DNA of 36,758 nt from NCBI RefSeq assembly GCF_015207655.1, contig NZ_JADEWN010000065.1, positions 1 to 36,758 of the forward strand, written 5' to 3'. Position 1 is the stretch's first letter. Each line of letters opens with the position of its first letter. The notes below the pieces were generated by a model. That model was given only the letters and a program-made list of their open reading frames with translations, ran no database searches and was not told the DNA's origin. This stretch comes from Gloeocapsopsis crepidinum LEGE 06123. GTDB taxonomy: Bacteria; Cyanobacteriota; Cyanobacteriia; Cyanobacteriales; Chroococcidiopsidaceae. Positions 6,773 to 15,426 of the stretch are shown piece by piece. Both the position numbers and the translations under genes were made by a program.

Positions 6773-8257
6773 ATGAAAGCAATCATGGTGGTAGGAACCA
6801 CATCTCACGCTGGAAAATCGCTCCTTAGTGCAGCTATTTGTCGCATTCTGGCGCGGCGTGGCTGGCGGGTTGCGCCCTTTAAAGGACAGAACATGGCTTT
6901 AAACTCCTATGTCACCACCAGTGGGGGCGAAATTGGTTATGCACAAGCAGTACAAGCTTGGGCTGCAGGAGTAACACCAACAGTAGATATGAATCCCATT
7001 CTCCTCAAGCCCCAAGGGAATATGACTTCTCAAGTGATTTTGAAGGGAAAAGCTGTAGGAAGAGTGAGTGCAACTGATTACTATGAGCAGTATTTTGAGG
7101 TAGGTTGGCAAGCAATTACAGAATCGTTACAACACTTAGCGGCAGATTTTGACTTACTTGTCTGTGAAGGCGCGGGAAGCCCTGCAGAAATTAATCTGAA
7201 GCATCGCGATTTAACAAATATGCGGGTAGCAAAACACTTAAATGCGTCCACTTTGCTGGTTGTTGACATTGATCGAGGTGGTGCTTTTGCCCATGTAGTA
7301 GGAACTTTAGAACTACTGGAACCAGAGGAAAGAGCGCTTATTCGCGGTATCGTTATTAATAAATTTCGCGGACAGCGATCGCTTTTAGACTCAGGTATTC
7401 AATGGTTGGAAGAACGCACAGGAATTCCTGTTTTAGGTGTTATTCCTTGGATTGAAGAAGTCTTTCCAGCAGAAGATTCTCTAGACTTACTCGAACGCAA
7501 GTCACACAAAGAGCAAGGTGAACTAGAAATTGCAGTTATCCGACTACCTCGAATTTCTAACTTTACAGATTTTGATCCTTTAGAAGCCGAACCCAGTGTA
7601 TTGCTCAAATATGTTAGTCCCAAGCAAGATCTAGGACATCCCGATGCTGTCATTATTCCAGGTTCAAAAACAACAATTGCTGATTTGTTAATTTTACAAA
7701 GAACGGGAATGGCAGAAGCAATTCAACAGTATGCAGCAGCAGGTGGTACTGTGTTGGGAATTTGTGGTGGTTTTCAAATGTTAGGTAAATTCCTCGCTGA
7801 TCCTGAAGGAGTCGAAGGGGAAGCAGGAAGATTTAAGGGATTAAGTTTATTACCAATTCAAACTGTTATTACTGGGCAAAAAATAGCGCGACAGCGACAA
7901 GTTGTCTCTAATTTTCCGCAAGTCGGATTACCTGTGGCAGGATATGAAATTCATCAAGGGCGATCGCGCTTAGTAGAATCTCCAGACACAGCACCTAATA
8001 CTTATCAAGCTTTATTTGATGACTCTAGCTTAGGCTTAGTCGATAATTATCAATCTGTATGGGGCACTTACTTGCATGGTATTTTCGATAACGGCGCTTG
8101 GCGGCGCGCTTGGTTAAATCGCCTGCGGCAACAACGTGGTTTAAAATCTTTACCTACAGGTGTGTCCAACTATCGCAAGCAGCGCGAAATGGTCTTAAAT
8201 ACACTTGCTGCTATTGTAGAAGCAAACTTAGACTTGACGAAGATTTTGCCGTCTTGA
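6773..8257 (+). CDS. cobQ: Adenosylcobyric acid synthase (cobyric acid synthase, glutamine-dependent)
   Basis: 494 aa, usual family length. It amidates the corrin ring side chains at b, d, e and g using glutamine and ATP, late in cobalamin (pseudocobalamin in many cyanobacteria) synthesis. The N-terminal nucleotide-binding domain opens with VVGTTSHAGKSLLSAA (6-21). The C-terminal class I glutamine amidotransferase domain has the nucleophile Cys331 in GICGGFQMLG and the catalytic His435 in GTYLHGIFDN. No cobalamin riboswitch was recognised in the 239 nt upstream. A [2Fe-2S] protein gene starts 4 nt after its stop. The window also encodes a probable B12-binding radical SAM enzyme (22788-24362), a potential user of the cofactor. 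Confidence 0.97.
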   Translation: MKAIMVVGTTSHAGKSLLSAAICRILARRGWRVAPFKGQNMALNSYVTTSGGEIGYAQAVQAWAAGVTPTVDMNPILLKPQGNMTSQVILKGKAVGRVSATDYYEQYFEVGWQAITESLQHLAADFDLLVCEGAGSPAEINLKHRDLTNMRVAKHLNASTLLVVDIDRGGAFAHVVGTLELLEPEERALIRGIVINKFRGQRSLLDSGIQWLEERTGIPVLGVIPWIEEVFPAEDSLDLLERKSHKEQGELEIAVIRLPRISNFTDFDPLEAEPSVLLKYVSPKQDLGHPDAVIIPGSKTTIADLLILQRTGMAEAIQQYAAAGGTVLGICGGFQMLGKFLADPEGVEGEAGRFKGLSLLPIQTVITGQKIARQRQVVSNFPQVGLPVAGYEIHQGRSRLVESPDTAPNTYQALFDDSSLGLVDNYQSVWGTYLHGIFDNGAWRRAWLNRLRQQRGLKSLPTGVSNYRKQREMVLNTLAAIVEANLDLTKILPS

Positions 8258-8261
8258 GATC

Positions 8262-8501
8262 ATGGCAGTTAAAATACATTTTTTGCCAGATGATGTAACG
8301 GTTACAGCTACAGTAGGCGAACTGCTATTAGATGTTGCTGATCGCGCTGGGGTAACAATTCCTACGGGGTGTTTGATGGGTTCGTGTCACGCTTGTGAAG
8401 TAGAACTAGAAGATGGCGACACAATCCGTGCTTGTATAACCACAGTACCACCTGGATATGATGAACTAGTTATTCATTTGTTTAGCGATCCAACTTGGTA
8501 G
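8262..8501 (+). CDS. [2Fe-2S] ferredoxin-like protein
   Basis: 79 aa, beta-grasp ferredoxin fold with cluster ligands Cys37, Cys42, Cys45 and Cys58 (CX4CX2CX12C). The last spacing is much shorter than the roughly 29 residues of plant-type photosynthetic ferredoxins, so this is a truncated or minimal ferredoxin, not PetF. The ATG lies 4 nt past the cobQ stop, so the two genes are very probably co-transcribed. It is likely a small electron carrier or iron-sulfur subunit; the partner is unknown. The sequence is complete and ends normally in FSDPTW. Confidence 0.88.
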   Translation: MAVKIHFLPDDVTVTATVGELLLDVADRAGVTIPTGCLMGSCHACEVELEDGDTIRACITTVPPGYDELVIHLFSDPTW

Positions 8502-8521
8502 ATTTAAAAGGGAACGGGATC

Positions 8522-8549
8522 AGGGAATCTCTGTAAAACCCAATTCCCT
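8522..8549. terminator. Weak hairpin between convergent genes
   Basis: AGGGAAT (8522-8528) and ATTCCCT (8543-8549) form a 7-bp stem with a 14-nt loop in the 69-nt gap between the ferredoxin gene (plus) and nrtS (minus). No strong T-run follows on the plus strand; on the minus strand TTTT appears some 15 nt later. A terminator role is only a suggestion from position. Confidence 0.3.
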
Positions 8550-8570
8550 CTTCAATGAGAGATATTTTAG

Positions 8571-8801
8571 TTAAAGTCTTCGCGAACTACTGATATATTG
8601 ACCGTGAATATTCACGAAATAGGGGACTAAGTAAGTAAGAATCGCTGAGATCCAGCGATCGCGCGTCATTTTTCCTTGGATAAAAGCTGCACCATGATTG
8701 ATGACAAACAGCAGTGAACCTATGGTAACTGCAACCTTGAAAGCAATTGGCATAAATTTAGGATTGACAAGGCTAACAAGATAACCTCGTAGGAATTTCA
8801 T
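8571..8801 (-). CDS. nrtS: NrtS-like small nitrate/nitrite transport protein
   Basis: 76 aa with two hydrophobic helices: AFKVAVTIGSLLFVINHGAAF (about 20-40) and WISAILTYLVPYFVNIHG (about 50-67). The pattern of a VINHG-type turn after helix one and LTYLVPYFV in helix two matches the NrtS family, first described in marine Synechococcus as a small nitrate/nitrite transporter that works in pairs. Here only one copy is present, so it would have to act as a homo-oligomer or with a partner elsewhere. The assignment rests on length, topology and these motifs from memory; the ion specificity is not shown by the sequence. Confidence 0.65.
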   Translation of the reverse strand: MKFLRGYLVSLVNPKFMPIAFKVAVTIGSLLFVINHGAAFIQGKMTRDRWISAILTYLVPYFVNIHGQYISSSRRL

Positions 8802-8868
8802 TCAGCAAGCTTAACTATTAATAGTCAAATATAGCTTATAGCTTGTTAATTTAGTTACCGCAGCTATA

Positions 8869-9318
8869 TTATTTCTGTGCAGCTTTTGCTTGGAGTGCAT
8901 AGTCGCGGAAGCGTTCTAAATCTGCTTTAATCGTTGATTCCACCGCACGACCAAGGAATAGATTATCCATAATTTTACCTAAAATACCAGGGATTGCGTA
9001 GGAGATAGAAAGTTTAACAATACTGGTGTTGTGGCGATCGTAAAAGCGAATTGCGCCGCGGTTGGGCAATCCATCAACTGATTCCCATTGAATAATTTGC
9101 TGGGGAACCATTTTGAGAATTCGCGATAGCCATGTGAACTCTAATCCCCCGGTATTGAGCTTCCAGCGAGAGAGTTCAGGATTATCTTCTAAAACCTTAA
9201 CTGATGAAATCCACTTCATCCACCGAGGCATCTGCTCAAGATCAGACCACAAACTCCACACGAGATCAATGGGTGCATCCACCTCAACCTGCACGCTATG
9301 TTCTAACCAATCTGGCAT
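8869..9318 (-). CDS. SRPBCC (START/cyclase-like) family protein linked to crtQ
   Basis: 149 aa, soluble, helix-grip fold. It opens with HSVQVEVDAPIDLVWSLWSDLEQMPRWMKWISSV, the typical start of polyketide cyclase/dehydrase-like SRPBCC proteins, and has IIQWESVDGLPNRGAIRFYD as the central beta sheet. These proteins bind hydrophobic ligands. It starts 29 nt after the crtQ stop and is surely in the same transcript. From memory this pairing with zeta-carotene desaturase recurs in cyanobacteria, suggesting help in carotenoid handling; no direct role is demonstrated by the sequence. Confidence 0.88.
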   Translation of the reverse strand: MPDWLEHSVQVEVDAPIDLVWSLWSDLEQMPRWMKWISSVKVLEDNPELSRWKLNTGGLEFTWLSRILKMVPQQIIQWESVDGLPNRGAIRFYDRHNTSIVKLSISYAIPGILGKIMDNLFLGRAVESTIKADLERFRDYALQAKAAQK

Positions 9319-9347
9319 TCGATATATTCCTTTGTGTTTGCTGTGGT

Positions 9348-10811
9348 TTAACTACCAACCGCTGAAGGTTGGGGACTAACGGCTACTGTGCTTTCCAAAA
9401 TTGCTTTAGCTGCAAGGCGTCCAGATAAAGTAGCGCCTTCCATACTATCGATATAGTCTTGCTGGGTGTAACTACCCGCGAGGAAAAAGTTTTCCACAGG
9501 TGTTTTTTGAGGTGGGCGATAGGGGTCCATCCCAGGGGCTTCGCGATAGAGTGATTGTGCTAGTTTGACAACGTTATACCACGTCATGTTTAGGTGACGA
9601 GAAGAAGGAAACAACTCATGGACTTGCTGCAAAACATGATGTGTGATCGCCTCGTTACTTTGTTTGATAAAAGGATCTCCAGGAGTCAGTACAAGTTGCA
9701 TCAATGAACCTTGTCCCTCACGATAATAATCGCTAGGGCTAGTCAATGCTAGGTCAGCGAAGCAAGAAAAATCAGCATCGGGAGTGTATAGCAAATTATC
9801 CATACCCGCAGCACGATCGAGTTGCTGGCGTTCGGTGGCATTGTGTAATTCTGTCACCCAACCATCAAATCGCAGTTGTACAGTAGCAACGGGAACTGTA
9901 TCTAATTTATAAATATTGTCAAATTCTGTCCACTTGCGCCATTGTTGTGGTAATAAACGCTGAACCCCTGGGACATCACACGCACACACGTAAGCATCCG
10001 CAGTCATTATTGCTTCAGTGTCCCCTTGCGCAATAACTAATCCTGTGACGCGAGTCGGTGCTTCAGCGAACTGAATTTCTCGGACACGGCGACGAGTATA
10101 AATTTTGGCTCCCCGTGCTTCTAAGTAATCAATAATTGGCTTGTGTAAGTATTCATAAGGCGAACCTTCAAGCATTCGCAATACTGATGCTTCAGTACGT
10201 GCAGCAAACATTTGAAAGATTGTCAGCATACACCGTGCTGAAATATTTTCGGTATCAATAAAGCCTAGCGCGTAAGCAATTGGATTCCACATTCTCTCTA
10301 AGCTACCTTGCGAACCTCCCTGGCGGCGAAACCAATCAGCAAAGCTGACATCATCCAAATTTCGGATTGTTGTCATTGCGCCGTCGAAGTCTACCAACCC
10401 GCGGACAATGGGACTTGTTCCAAGTGCGATTGCATTTTGGATTTTATCTTGTACGGATAATTGCGATGTAGTAAAAAAGGCTTTTAAGCCGTTGAAAGGT
10501 GCGCCGGTGAGAAAACGAAAATCTAAGGCTCCGGTTTTTCCTCCCTTGTTGATAAAGGTATGGATATGCTCTTTGAGGCGGAGATTTTGATCGGCTCCTA
10601 CTTTCTTCATTAATTCAAATAGTTGGTAGTAGTTACCGAAAAAGACGTGGAGTCCCATTTCAACATGATTGCCATCGGTATCTATCCAACTGCCGACCTT
10701 ACCACCAACAAACGGGCGAGATTCAAAAATTTCTACTTCCCACCCAGCATCTGCTAAATCTACGGCGGTTGCTAGCCCAGCCAACCCCGCTCCGACGATT
10801 GCAACGCGCAT
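9348..10811 (-). CDS. crtQ: Zeta-carotene desaturase
   Basis: 487 aa FAD enzyme of the plant/cyanobacterial CrtQ/ZDS type, which desaturates zeta-carotene via neurosporene to lycopene at the thylakoid or plasma membrane. The N-terminal dinucleotide-binding motif is [21 protein letters not shown] (3-23) with the acidic residue of [16 protein letters not shown] after it. The C-terminal FAD motif is visible as [20 protein letters not shown]. The sequence [20 protein letters not shown] is characteristic of ZDS rather than bacterial CrtI. First gene of a two-gene unit with the SRPBCC protein. Confidence 0.96.
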   Translation of the reverse strand: MRVAIVGAGLAGLATAVDLADAGWEVEIFESRPFVGGKVGSWIDTDGNHVEMGLHVFFGNYYQLFELMKKVGADQNLRLKEHIHTFINKGGKTGALDFRFLTGAPFNGLKAFFTTSQLSVQDKIQNAIALGTSPIVRGLVDFDGAMTTIRNLDDVSFADWFRRQGGSQGSLERMWNPIAYALGFIDTENISARCMLTIFQMFAARTEASVLRMLEGSPYEYLHKPIIDYLEARGAKIYTRRRVREIQFAEAPTRVTGLVIAQGDTEAIMTADAYVCACDVPGVQRLLPQQWRKWTEFDNIYKLDTVPVATVQLRFDGWVTELHNATERQQLDRAAGMDNLLYTPDADFSCFADLALTSPSDYYREGQGSLMQLVLTPGDPFIKQSNEAITHHVLQQVHELFPSSRHLNMTWYNVVKLAQSLYREAPGMDPYRPPQKTPVENFFLAGSYTQQDYIDSMEGATLSGRLAAKAILESTVAVSPQPSAVGS

Positions 10812-10952
10812 TCACTCTATCCTTCTCACATTTTCTTTACATATTTTAATCTGAAGGAGAGGAGATATTTTGTCTAATTTAGAGCGATCGCAATTTTCCA
10901 ATAGTGATGGTGGGTAATTGTAAGTTTCTTAAGTCAAGGCTGCTTATATACT

Positions 10953-12590
10953 TTATTCAAATTGTGGCATGAGTTGCAGCGTACCAATTCCTAAGTCTTG
11001 CGGAGAAAGCGATCGCGCTTCAAACAATGCCATCATGTCGCGTAATTGCGGCTGTCCCCGCGAAGCACCCATTAAGCCACGGGCAATGATTAAACCACAG
11101 TAGCCTTCGGTTTTTTTGCAGCGTTCGTCCCACTTTTTGCGTGCAGCGATATGAACGGAATCGTCTTCTAAAAATTCACCGAAGAGAAATAACTCGTCAT
11201 TTTCAGTTTGTAGAATACCCAAGTCATAGCGATCGCCACCGAAGACATCTGCCCCAGGATTGAACCCAATACCCTTAAGTCCTCCGGTTGCTTGAATTGC
11301 TTCAATTAAATTTTTGGCTTTGGGACGAGAGGTTTGAATCAAAATTACTGGTAAGCCATCTCCTCTAGAGGTCATTTCTCCAGGCTGTGCAAAGTGTGTC
11401 GCAGTTTCACGCAGATGCTCTACCATTTCCCACGAAATGACACCCAGACTAAGAAAAGAGTCTTCAGGAATCAAATCATCTCTAATTGCTCCTAAGCTTG
11501 GTACATCATCTACATCCACAAATTCATCTTCATGACCAAAACCCGCCATTGCTTCTAGCTCTGCTGCCAATTCTGGCATTGTGTTAACAGTGACATCAAC
11601 CTGCACACTTTTACGAGTTTTATTTTTTGGTAAAGCAATGCGATAGCGATCGCTTAAATCTGGAAACACTTCCGCATTCAATTGACGGCGTTTGCTGCTG
11701 ATAAATCTGGCAAGGGCTGCCAGCGCGAGAAATACTGCTGCTGCTTCTTCTTCATAAAGCACTGCACGCAATCCTTCAAGCGGGTGAATAATACCAAACG
11801 AAGGTTGAATTTGGGTTATTGGCAGATCTGCTAAATCGATAATATCGATTTCCTCATCTTCTTCCCCCCCTGTTCGTTCAAATGTTAAAAATAAACAATC
11901 CTGCTTCAAAAAAGCCTCTTCTAGCAATTCTGGAGATTCTTCCTCATCAGACAAAACCGAAGCTCGAAATCGTCGCAGTGAATCTTGAGAGCGATAGAAC
12001 AAAATTCCATACTCCATTCCCAACATTCCCATAACCGAAGCATAAAGTGTGCCAACATCGTTTTGATTTAGCTCAATTGCCAGAATTTGATGTTCTTCGA
12101 GCAACTCCCAAGGTGCAGCTTGCCATATTTCTAGGGCTTTCTTCTTGAGAGGTTCAGCAAACTGTGATGGTAAATCAGGCGTGTACTCGTTTCTAACTTC
12201 TTGGAATCCACGATACAGTTCGTTGATGAGTGGCAATTGTGGCACATAGTCAATGACGATTTCGAGTTCTTGAAGGACACCACGCAAGAAGAACTGTAAT
12301 TCGCGATCGCTGACGACAATTTTTTGAGGACGTGCGGGTTTGGCTGGAGAATTGGGATGTTCCATTGCCCGCAGTAAGGTACGCACCACAGCTTCTGGAC
12401 CACTTTCTGGGGCGACTACATCCATAGCTCTAACAACGCCTTGCGAACCGTCTACCCACAAGATGCATTCACCTTGTACTTCTGAGTCTTTGTGAGTTGA
12501 CAAAGGACGTCGATCTCCTTCCCAGACACTCGAGATCTGGTTTAATTTTTGTAATCGACGACGGGTAGAGCAATTTAAGGACATTGTCAT
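10953..12590 (-). CDS. Large acidic conserved cyanobacterial protein (possibly DUF6930), function unknown
   Basis: 545 aa, soluble, no signal peptide or clear membrane helix. The N-terminal quarter (ECILWVDGSQGVVRAMDVV, then PQKIVVSDRELQFFLRGVLQELEI) looks like a domain I associate with DUF6930 of cyanobacteria; that name is from memory and uncertain. The middle is very acidic (SDEEESPELLEEAF, GGEEDEEIDIIDLADLP). The C-terminal part ends with a compact globular stretch, KKTEGYCGLIIARGLMGASRG. It is a single gene divergent from the IscA/SufA-type gene across a 244-nt gap, and separated from crtQ by 141 nt. No catalytic motif was recognised. Confidence 0.85.
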   Translation of the reverse strand: MTMSLNCSTRRRLQKLNQISSVWEGDRRPLSTHKDSEVQGECILWVDGSQGVVRAMDVVAPESGPEAVVRTLLRAMEHPNSPAKPARPQKIVVSDRELQFFLRGVLQELEIVIDYVPQLPLINELYRGFQEVRNEYTPDLPSQFAEPLKKKALEIWQAAPWELLEEHQILAIELNQNDVGTLYASVMGMLGMEYGILFYRSQDSLRRFRASVLSDEEESPELLEEAFLKQDCLFLTFERTGGEEDEEIDIIDLADLPITQIQPSFGIIHPLEGLRAVLYEEEAAAVFLALAALARFISSKRRQLNAEVFPDLSDRYRIALPKNKTRKSVQVDVTVNTMPELAAELEAMAGFGHEDEFVDVDDVPSLGAIRDDLIPEDSFLSLGVISWEMVEHLRETATHFAQPGEMTSRGDGLPVILIQTSRPKAKNLIEAIQATGGLKGIGFNPGADVFGGDRYDLGILQTENDELFLFGEFLEDDSVHIAARKKWDERCKKTEGYCGLIIARGLMGASRGQPQLRDMMALFEARSLSPQDLGIGTLQLMPQFE

Positions 12591-12760
12591 ATAACCAAGC
12601 TAACCAGAACAATGCGATTGTGAAGCATTAGTTTGAGAGCCTTTTTGCAAGTCTCTGCTGTTTGAGGGTTACAATCTCTATATGTATTTAACCCTTTAAT
12701 ACTAGGATAGAAACCTTTGGAGTGCTTTTAAAGGAGCAAAGTAAATTCCTCAAACCTTTG

Positions 12761-12797
12761 TATCTCAGCCGTTAAAATAAACGAAAAAGCTGAGATA
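12761..12797. promoter_or_regulatory. Inverted repeat in the leader of the IscA/SufA-type gene
   Basis: TATCTCAGC (12761-12769) and GCTGAGATA (12789-12797) are perfectly complementary over 9 bp; inside them CGTT/AACG adds 4 bp around AAAATA, leaving an AAAAA bulge. It ends 37 nt before the start codon. It could be an operator or a leader hairpin. It does not match the CAAC-N6-GTTG site of SufR. Confidence 0.45.
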
Positions 12798-12834
12798 AGT
12801 TTACGTTAAAAGATATCAGGAGTTTGATCGGATT

Positions 12835-13188
12835 ATGGTACAAGCACCATCACAACAACGCGGTATTCTACTCAGTGAAGCAGCTTTACGCCAAGTAATG
12901 TTTTTGCGTGACCGACAAGGTAAAGATTTGTGTTTACGAGTTGGTGTTCGTCAAGGCGGCTGTTCGGGAATGTCTTACATGATGGATTTTGAAGATCCCA
13001 GCAAAATCCGTAGCGATGATGAAGTCTATGACTACAACGGCTTCAAAATCGTATGCGATCGCAAAAGTATGCTATACCTCTATGGTTTAATGCTTGACTA
13101 TAGCGATGCTATGATTGGTGGCGGTTTTCAGTTTACCAATCCCAATGCCAACCAAACTTGTGGGTGCGGTAAATCGTTCGGAGTTTAA
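12835..13188 (+). CDS. Iron-sulfur cluster assembly accessory protein (HesB/IscA/SufA family)
   Basis: 117 aa A-type carrier protein that binds iron or transient [2Fe-2S]/[4Fe-4S] clusters and hands them to apo-proteins. The three conserved cysteines are present: Cys43 in QGGCSGMSY, and Cys109 and Cys111 in CGCGKSFGV at the C-terminus. The sequence [16 protein letters not shown] is typical of cyanobacterial members. AGGAG lies 13 nt upstream of the ATG. A TPR protein and a small membrane protein follow on the same strand. Sequence alone does not separate IscA from SufA naming, so no symbol is given. Confidence 0.95.
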   Translation: MVQAPSQQRGILLSEAALRQVMFLRDRQGKDLCLRVGVRQGGCSGMSYMMDFEDPSKIRSDDEVYDYNGFKIVCDRKSMLYLYGLMLDYSDAMIGGGFQFTNPNANQTCGCGKSFGV

Positions 13189-13338
13189 TTAAGTTGGTAT
13201 GTTGTCAGGCTTTAGAGCAAGTAATGGGTAATTGGAAAGCAGTTAGCATTTAGCCATGAGAAAATCAACAAAAGCTAATTGCTGATTGCTACTAATTCCC
13301 AGTTTTAGTTACATTTATTTTTACCCACTTACTTAGTA

Positions 13339-13761
13339 ATGACAGAAACGGTCGGCTCTCTATTTGAAACTGCTATAGAACGCTACAAAGCTGGTGAAGA
13401 CCCTGCAACTTTGATTCCAGTTTTTCAAGAACTTTGCGATCGCTCTCCTAAAAGTAGTGCAGCTTGGACTTGTTTGGCGTGGATTTATTTGCTGAATGAC
13501 AAACCAAACTCAGCGTACAAGGCAGCCCAAAAAGCAGTAAAGCTGCATCCTCACGATCCCCAAGCCCGCGTGAATCTTGCAGTTGCTATGTTAGAAACAG
13601 GTCAAAAAGGAGTACGAGAACACATCGATCATGCGATGCAATTGATTATGATTGACTCAGAAATGCGCGATGAAATTAAACAAAGTATTGAGGATGGTTT
13701 AACTCGCAAACCTGAATGGAAAAGCCTGCAAAGAGTTCAAAGCTGGTTGTTTGAAGCCTAG
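13339..13761 (+). CDS. Small tetratricopeptide-repeat protein
   Basis: 140 aa helical protein. Two to three TPR-like helix pairs are visible, e.g. FETAIERYKAGEDPATLIPVF, SSAAWTCLAWIYLLNDKPNSAYKAAQKA and HDPQARVNLAVAMLETGQ. The W-x2-LA-x2-Y and N-x2-A spacing is canonical. It lies 150 nt after the IscA/SufA-type gene on the same strand. TPR proteins are scaffolds for protein-protein contacts; the partner here is unknown, and linkage to the cluster carrier is suggestive only. Confidence 0.85.
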   Translation: MTETVGSLFETAIERYKAGEDPATLIPVFQELCDRSPKSSAAWTCLAWIYLLNDKPNSAYKAAQKAVKLHPHDPQARVNLAVAMLETGQKGVREHIDHAMQLIMIDSEMRDEIKQSIEDGLTRKPEWKSLQRVQSWLFEA

Positions 13762-13779
13762 GATATAGTGCGCTTGATC

Positions 13780-13799
13780 GTTAATGGTTAATTGTTAAT
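13780..13799. repeat. Heptamer repeat GTTAATN x3, also found at 22707-22726
   Basis: Three tandem heptamers GTTAATG, GTTAATT, GTTAAT lie 19 nt after the TPR gene stop. The identical 20 bases recur at 22707-22726, upstream of the FtsX-like gene, in the same orientation. STRR-type intergenic repeat. Confidence 0.7.
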
Positions 13800-13899
13800 G
13801 AAAAATATTTATAGTGACCATTGACTAGCACAAATTTTAAAGTTGTCTTTATTTTTACCCACTTAGTTTATTTGATTATTGCAATCCAGTTTAATTTAA

Positions 13900-14148
13900 A
13901 TGAAAGACAAATTATTAAATTGGTTGAATACTGCTTTAGTTGCCGACTTTTTCCTTGTTTTATTGAGTTTTTTTTGGCTGGCGATCGCAGTAATTGGTCA
14001 TACACTCCATATTCCCCTTGGGTTAGATCTGTGGTACAAGTTATGGCAACCAGTGTTTACGCCTGCAATCGGTATCTTGATGGCTGGGTCAATCGTGAGT
14101 GGGTTAATCAGTTGGATATTTAAGCGGTTAAACTCACAACAACAGTAA
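13900..14148 (+). CDS. Small two-helix membrane protein, function unknown
   Basis: 82 aa. Two hydrophobic helices: ALVADFFLVLLSFFWLAIAVIGH (about 12-34) and FTPAIGILMAGSIVSGLISWIF (about 52-73), with basic residues at both ends (KDKLLNW, KRLNSQQQ). The ATG at 13900 lacks a strong Shine-Dalgarno. An overlapping frame (13821-14123) is open but has cysteine-rich, unpatterned sequence and is rejected. Likely conserved in cyanobacteria, from its membrane-protein character and position after the TPR gene; no function recognised. Confidence 0.72.
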   Translation: MKDKLLNWLNTALVADFFLVLLSFFWLAIAVIGHTLHIPLGLDLWYKLWQPVFTPAIGILMAGSIVSGLISWIFKRLNSQQQ

Positions 14149-14691
14149 TGTTGAGCAGCGACCAATCGAAATAAAACGGACAAAAAACTTCATATGTCTG
14201 TTCGACTGCGATAACTGCTAATTTCGCACAGCGCGATCTGATCGGGGACAACTTAATCAACTACCATACCCCGTATTCGAGCGATCGTTCAGCAGGCAAT
14301 AGTTAAGTGCGATCGCCATTAACGTTGACAAGTAACTCTGCTCTAAAAAACGAACAAGTAGGGTAAAAATATAGCAGATATTCTCAGCAATCCTGATAAG
14401 TAAAGTTCTAGAGAAAATAGAACGACTGTGCCGCAACTTCTACAGATGAATCTTCTGAGTGTCTTTGACTTGTCTCACTTTCATCGAAAACTGCTATGCA
14501 TTTGCATCACGCAATTGGCAATTGTGTGAACGATAGCACGCACTGAGTCAGCTTTTCGGAGAAACTAAAATGACTATTTACTAAACCTATGGGTATGGAC
14601 ATTGGATTAGTCGGGGTCGAAAAAACTATCAGCATCTAAAGTTGAATCAACACTAAGCTACTGAAAAGGAGACATCTAGATTATCGATGAG
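14149..14691. other. 543-nt intergenic region with a pentapeptide-like fragment and a hairpin
   Basis: No convincing gene. A start-less open frame from 14175 to the stop at 14304-14306 includes ANFAQRDLIGDNL, which has the A(N/D)(L/F)xx rhythm of pentapeptide repeats and may be a gene relic. A hairpin of 9 bp (one G-U) is formed by CACGCAATT (14508-14516) and AATTGTGTG (14520-14528) around GGC. Two HIP1-type sites occur near 14281 and 14311. Confidence 0.35.
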
Positions 14692-15162
14692 GTGAACACA
14701 GTGAAAATACGGTTGTTTGAAAAACAGGATACTGAACAAGTAGCACGGTTATTTCACGAAACAGTACATGAAATCAACATCCGCAATTACTCAAGTGCTC
14801 AAATTGAAGCATGGGCACCTGATGATATTCACTTCATCGATTGGGAGAAGAGATGTTTCAGTCGATTTACCTATGTTGCTGACGATCAGGGTGTAATTGC
14901 TGGATTCGCAGAGCTAGAGCCTAATGGTCATATCGACTGCTTCTATTGTCACAAAAACTATCAACGTTGTGGAGTGGGCAGTCAAATTTATCAAGTAATT
15001 GAAGCGAAGGCACTTGACTTAGAGATAAATCATCTATTTGTTGAAGCAAGCATCACAGCAAAACCGTTTTTCCAACGCATGGGGTTTTCAACTGTTAAAC
15101 AGCAAGAGGTAACTTGTCGGGGTGAAATATTCATCAACTACGTCATGGAGAAATTGCTGTGA
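14692..15162 (+). CDS. GNAT-family N-acetyltransferase
   Basis: 156 aa, one GNAT domain. The acetyl-CoA pyrophosphate loop is visible as NYQRCGVGSQIYQVIEAKAL, where R-x2-GxGS is motif A. The C-terminal FFQRMGFSTVKQQEV is the usual motif B end. The substrate is unknown; the N-terminal half (ARLFHETVHEINIRNYSSAQIEAWAP) resembles the PhnO/ElaA-like GNATs of many bacteria. The start is unclear: GTG at 14692 or GTG at 14701. A good AAAAGGAG lies 20 nt before the first, which is farther than normal, and no in-frame ATG exists after the TAG at 14677. Single gene flanked by gene-poor stretches. Confidence 0.85.
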   Translation: MNTVKIRLFEKQDTEQVARLFHETVHEINIRNYSSAQIEAWAPDDIHFIDWEKRCFSRFTYVADDQGVIAGFAELEPNGHIDCFYCHKNYQRCGVGSQIYQVIEAKALDLEINHLFVEASITAKPFFQRMGFSTVKQQEVTCRGEIFINYVMEKLL

Positions 15163-15426
15163 ATAGGAATATAACAACTCATTCGAAACGGATTGCTTGA
15201 AAGTTACTGCCATAGCTGCAAACTTTGACAGACTTCACACAATTGCTTGATTCAGAGTACAAGCATCGTAATCTTAGTCATACAATACGTCTCAAATTCT
15301 GTGAGATTGATGAGCTAAGCAGATTTAGCACTAGTTTAGCGACAATTGTCTCACCAACTATCTTCAATTAAGCCGCCACTTGAACCGAAGTAGTTGAACT
15401 TAAAAGTTATCAAGACACGAGCTTAG

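Noticed and set aside
13821-14123. 100-codon ORF overlapping the small membrane protein
   Set aside because: Shifted frame over 13900-14148; the other frame gives a clean two-helix membrane protein.
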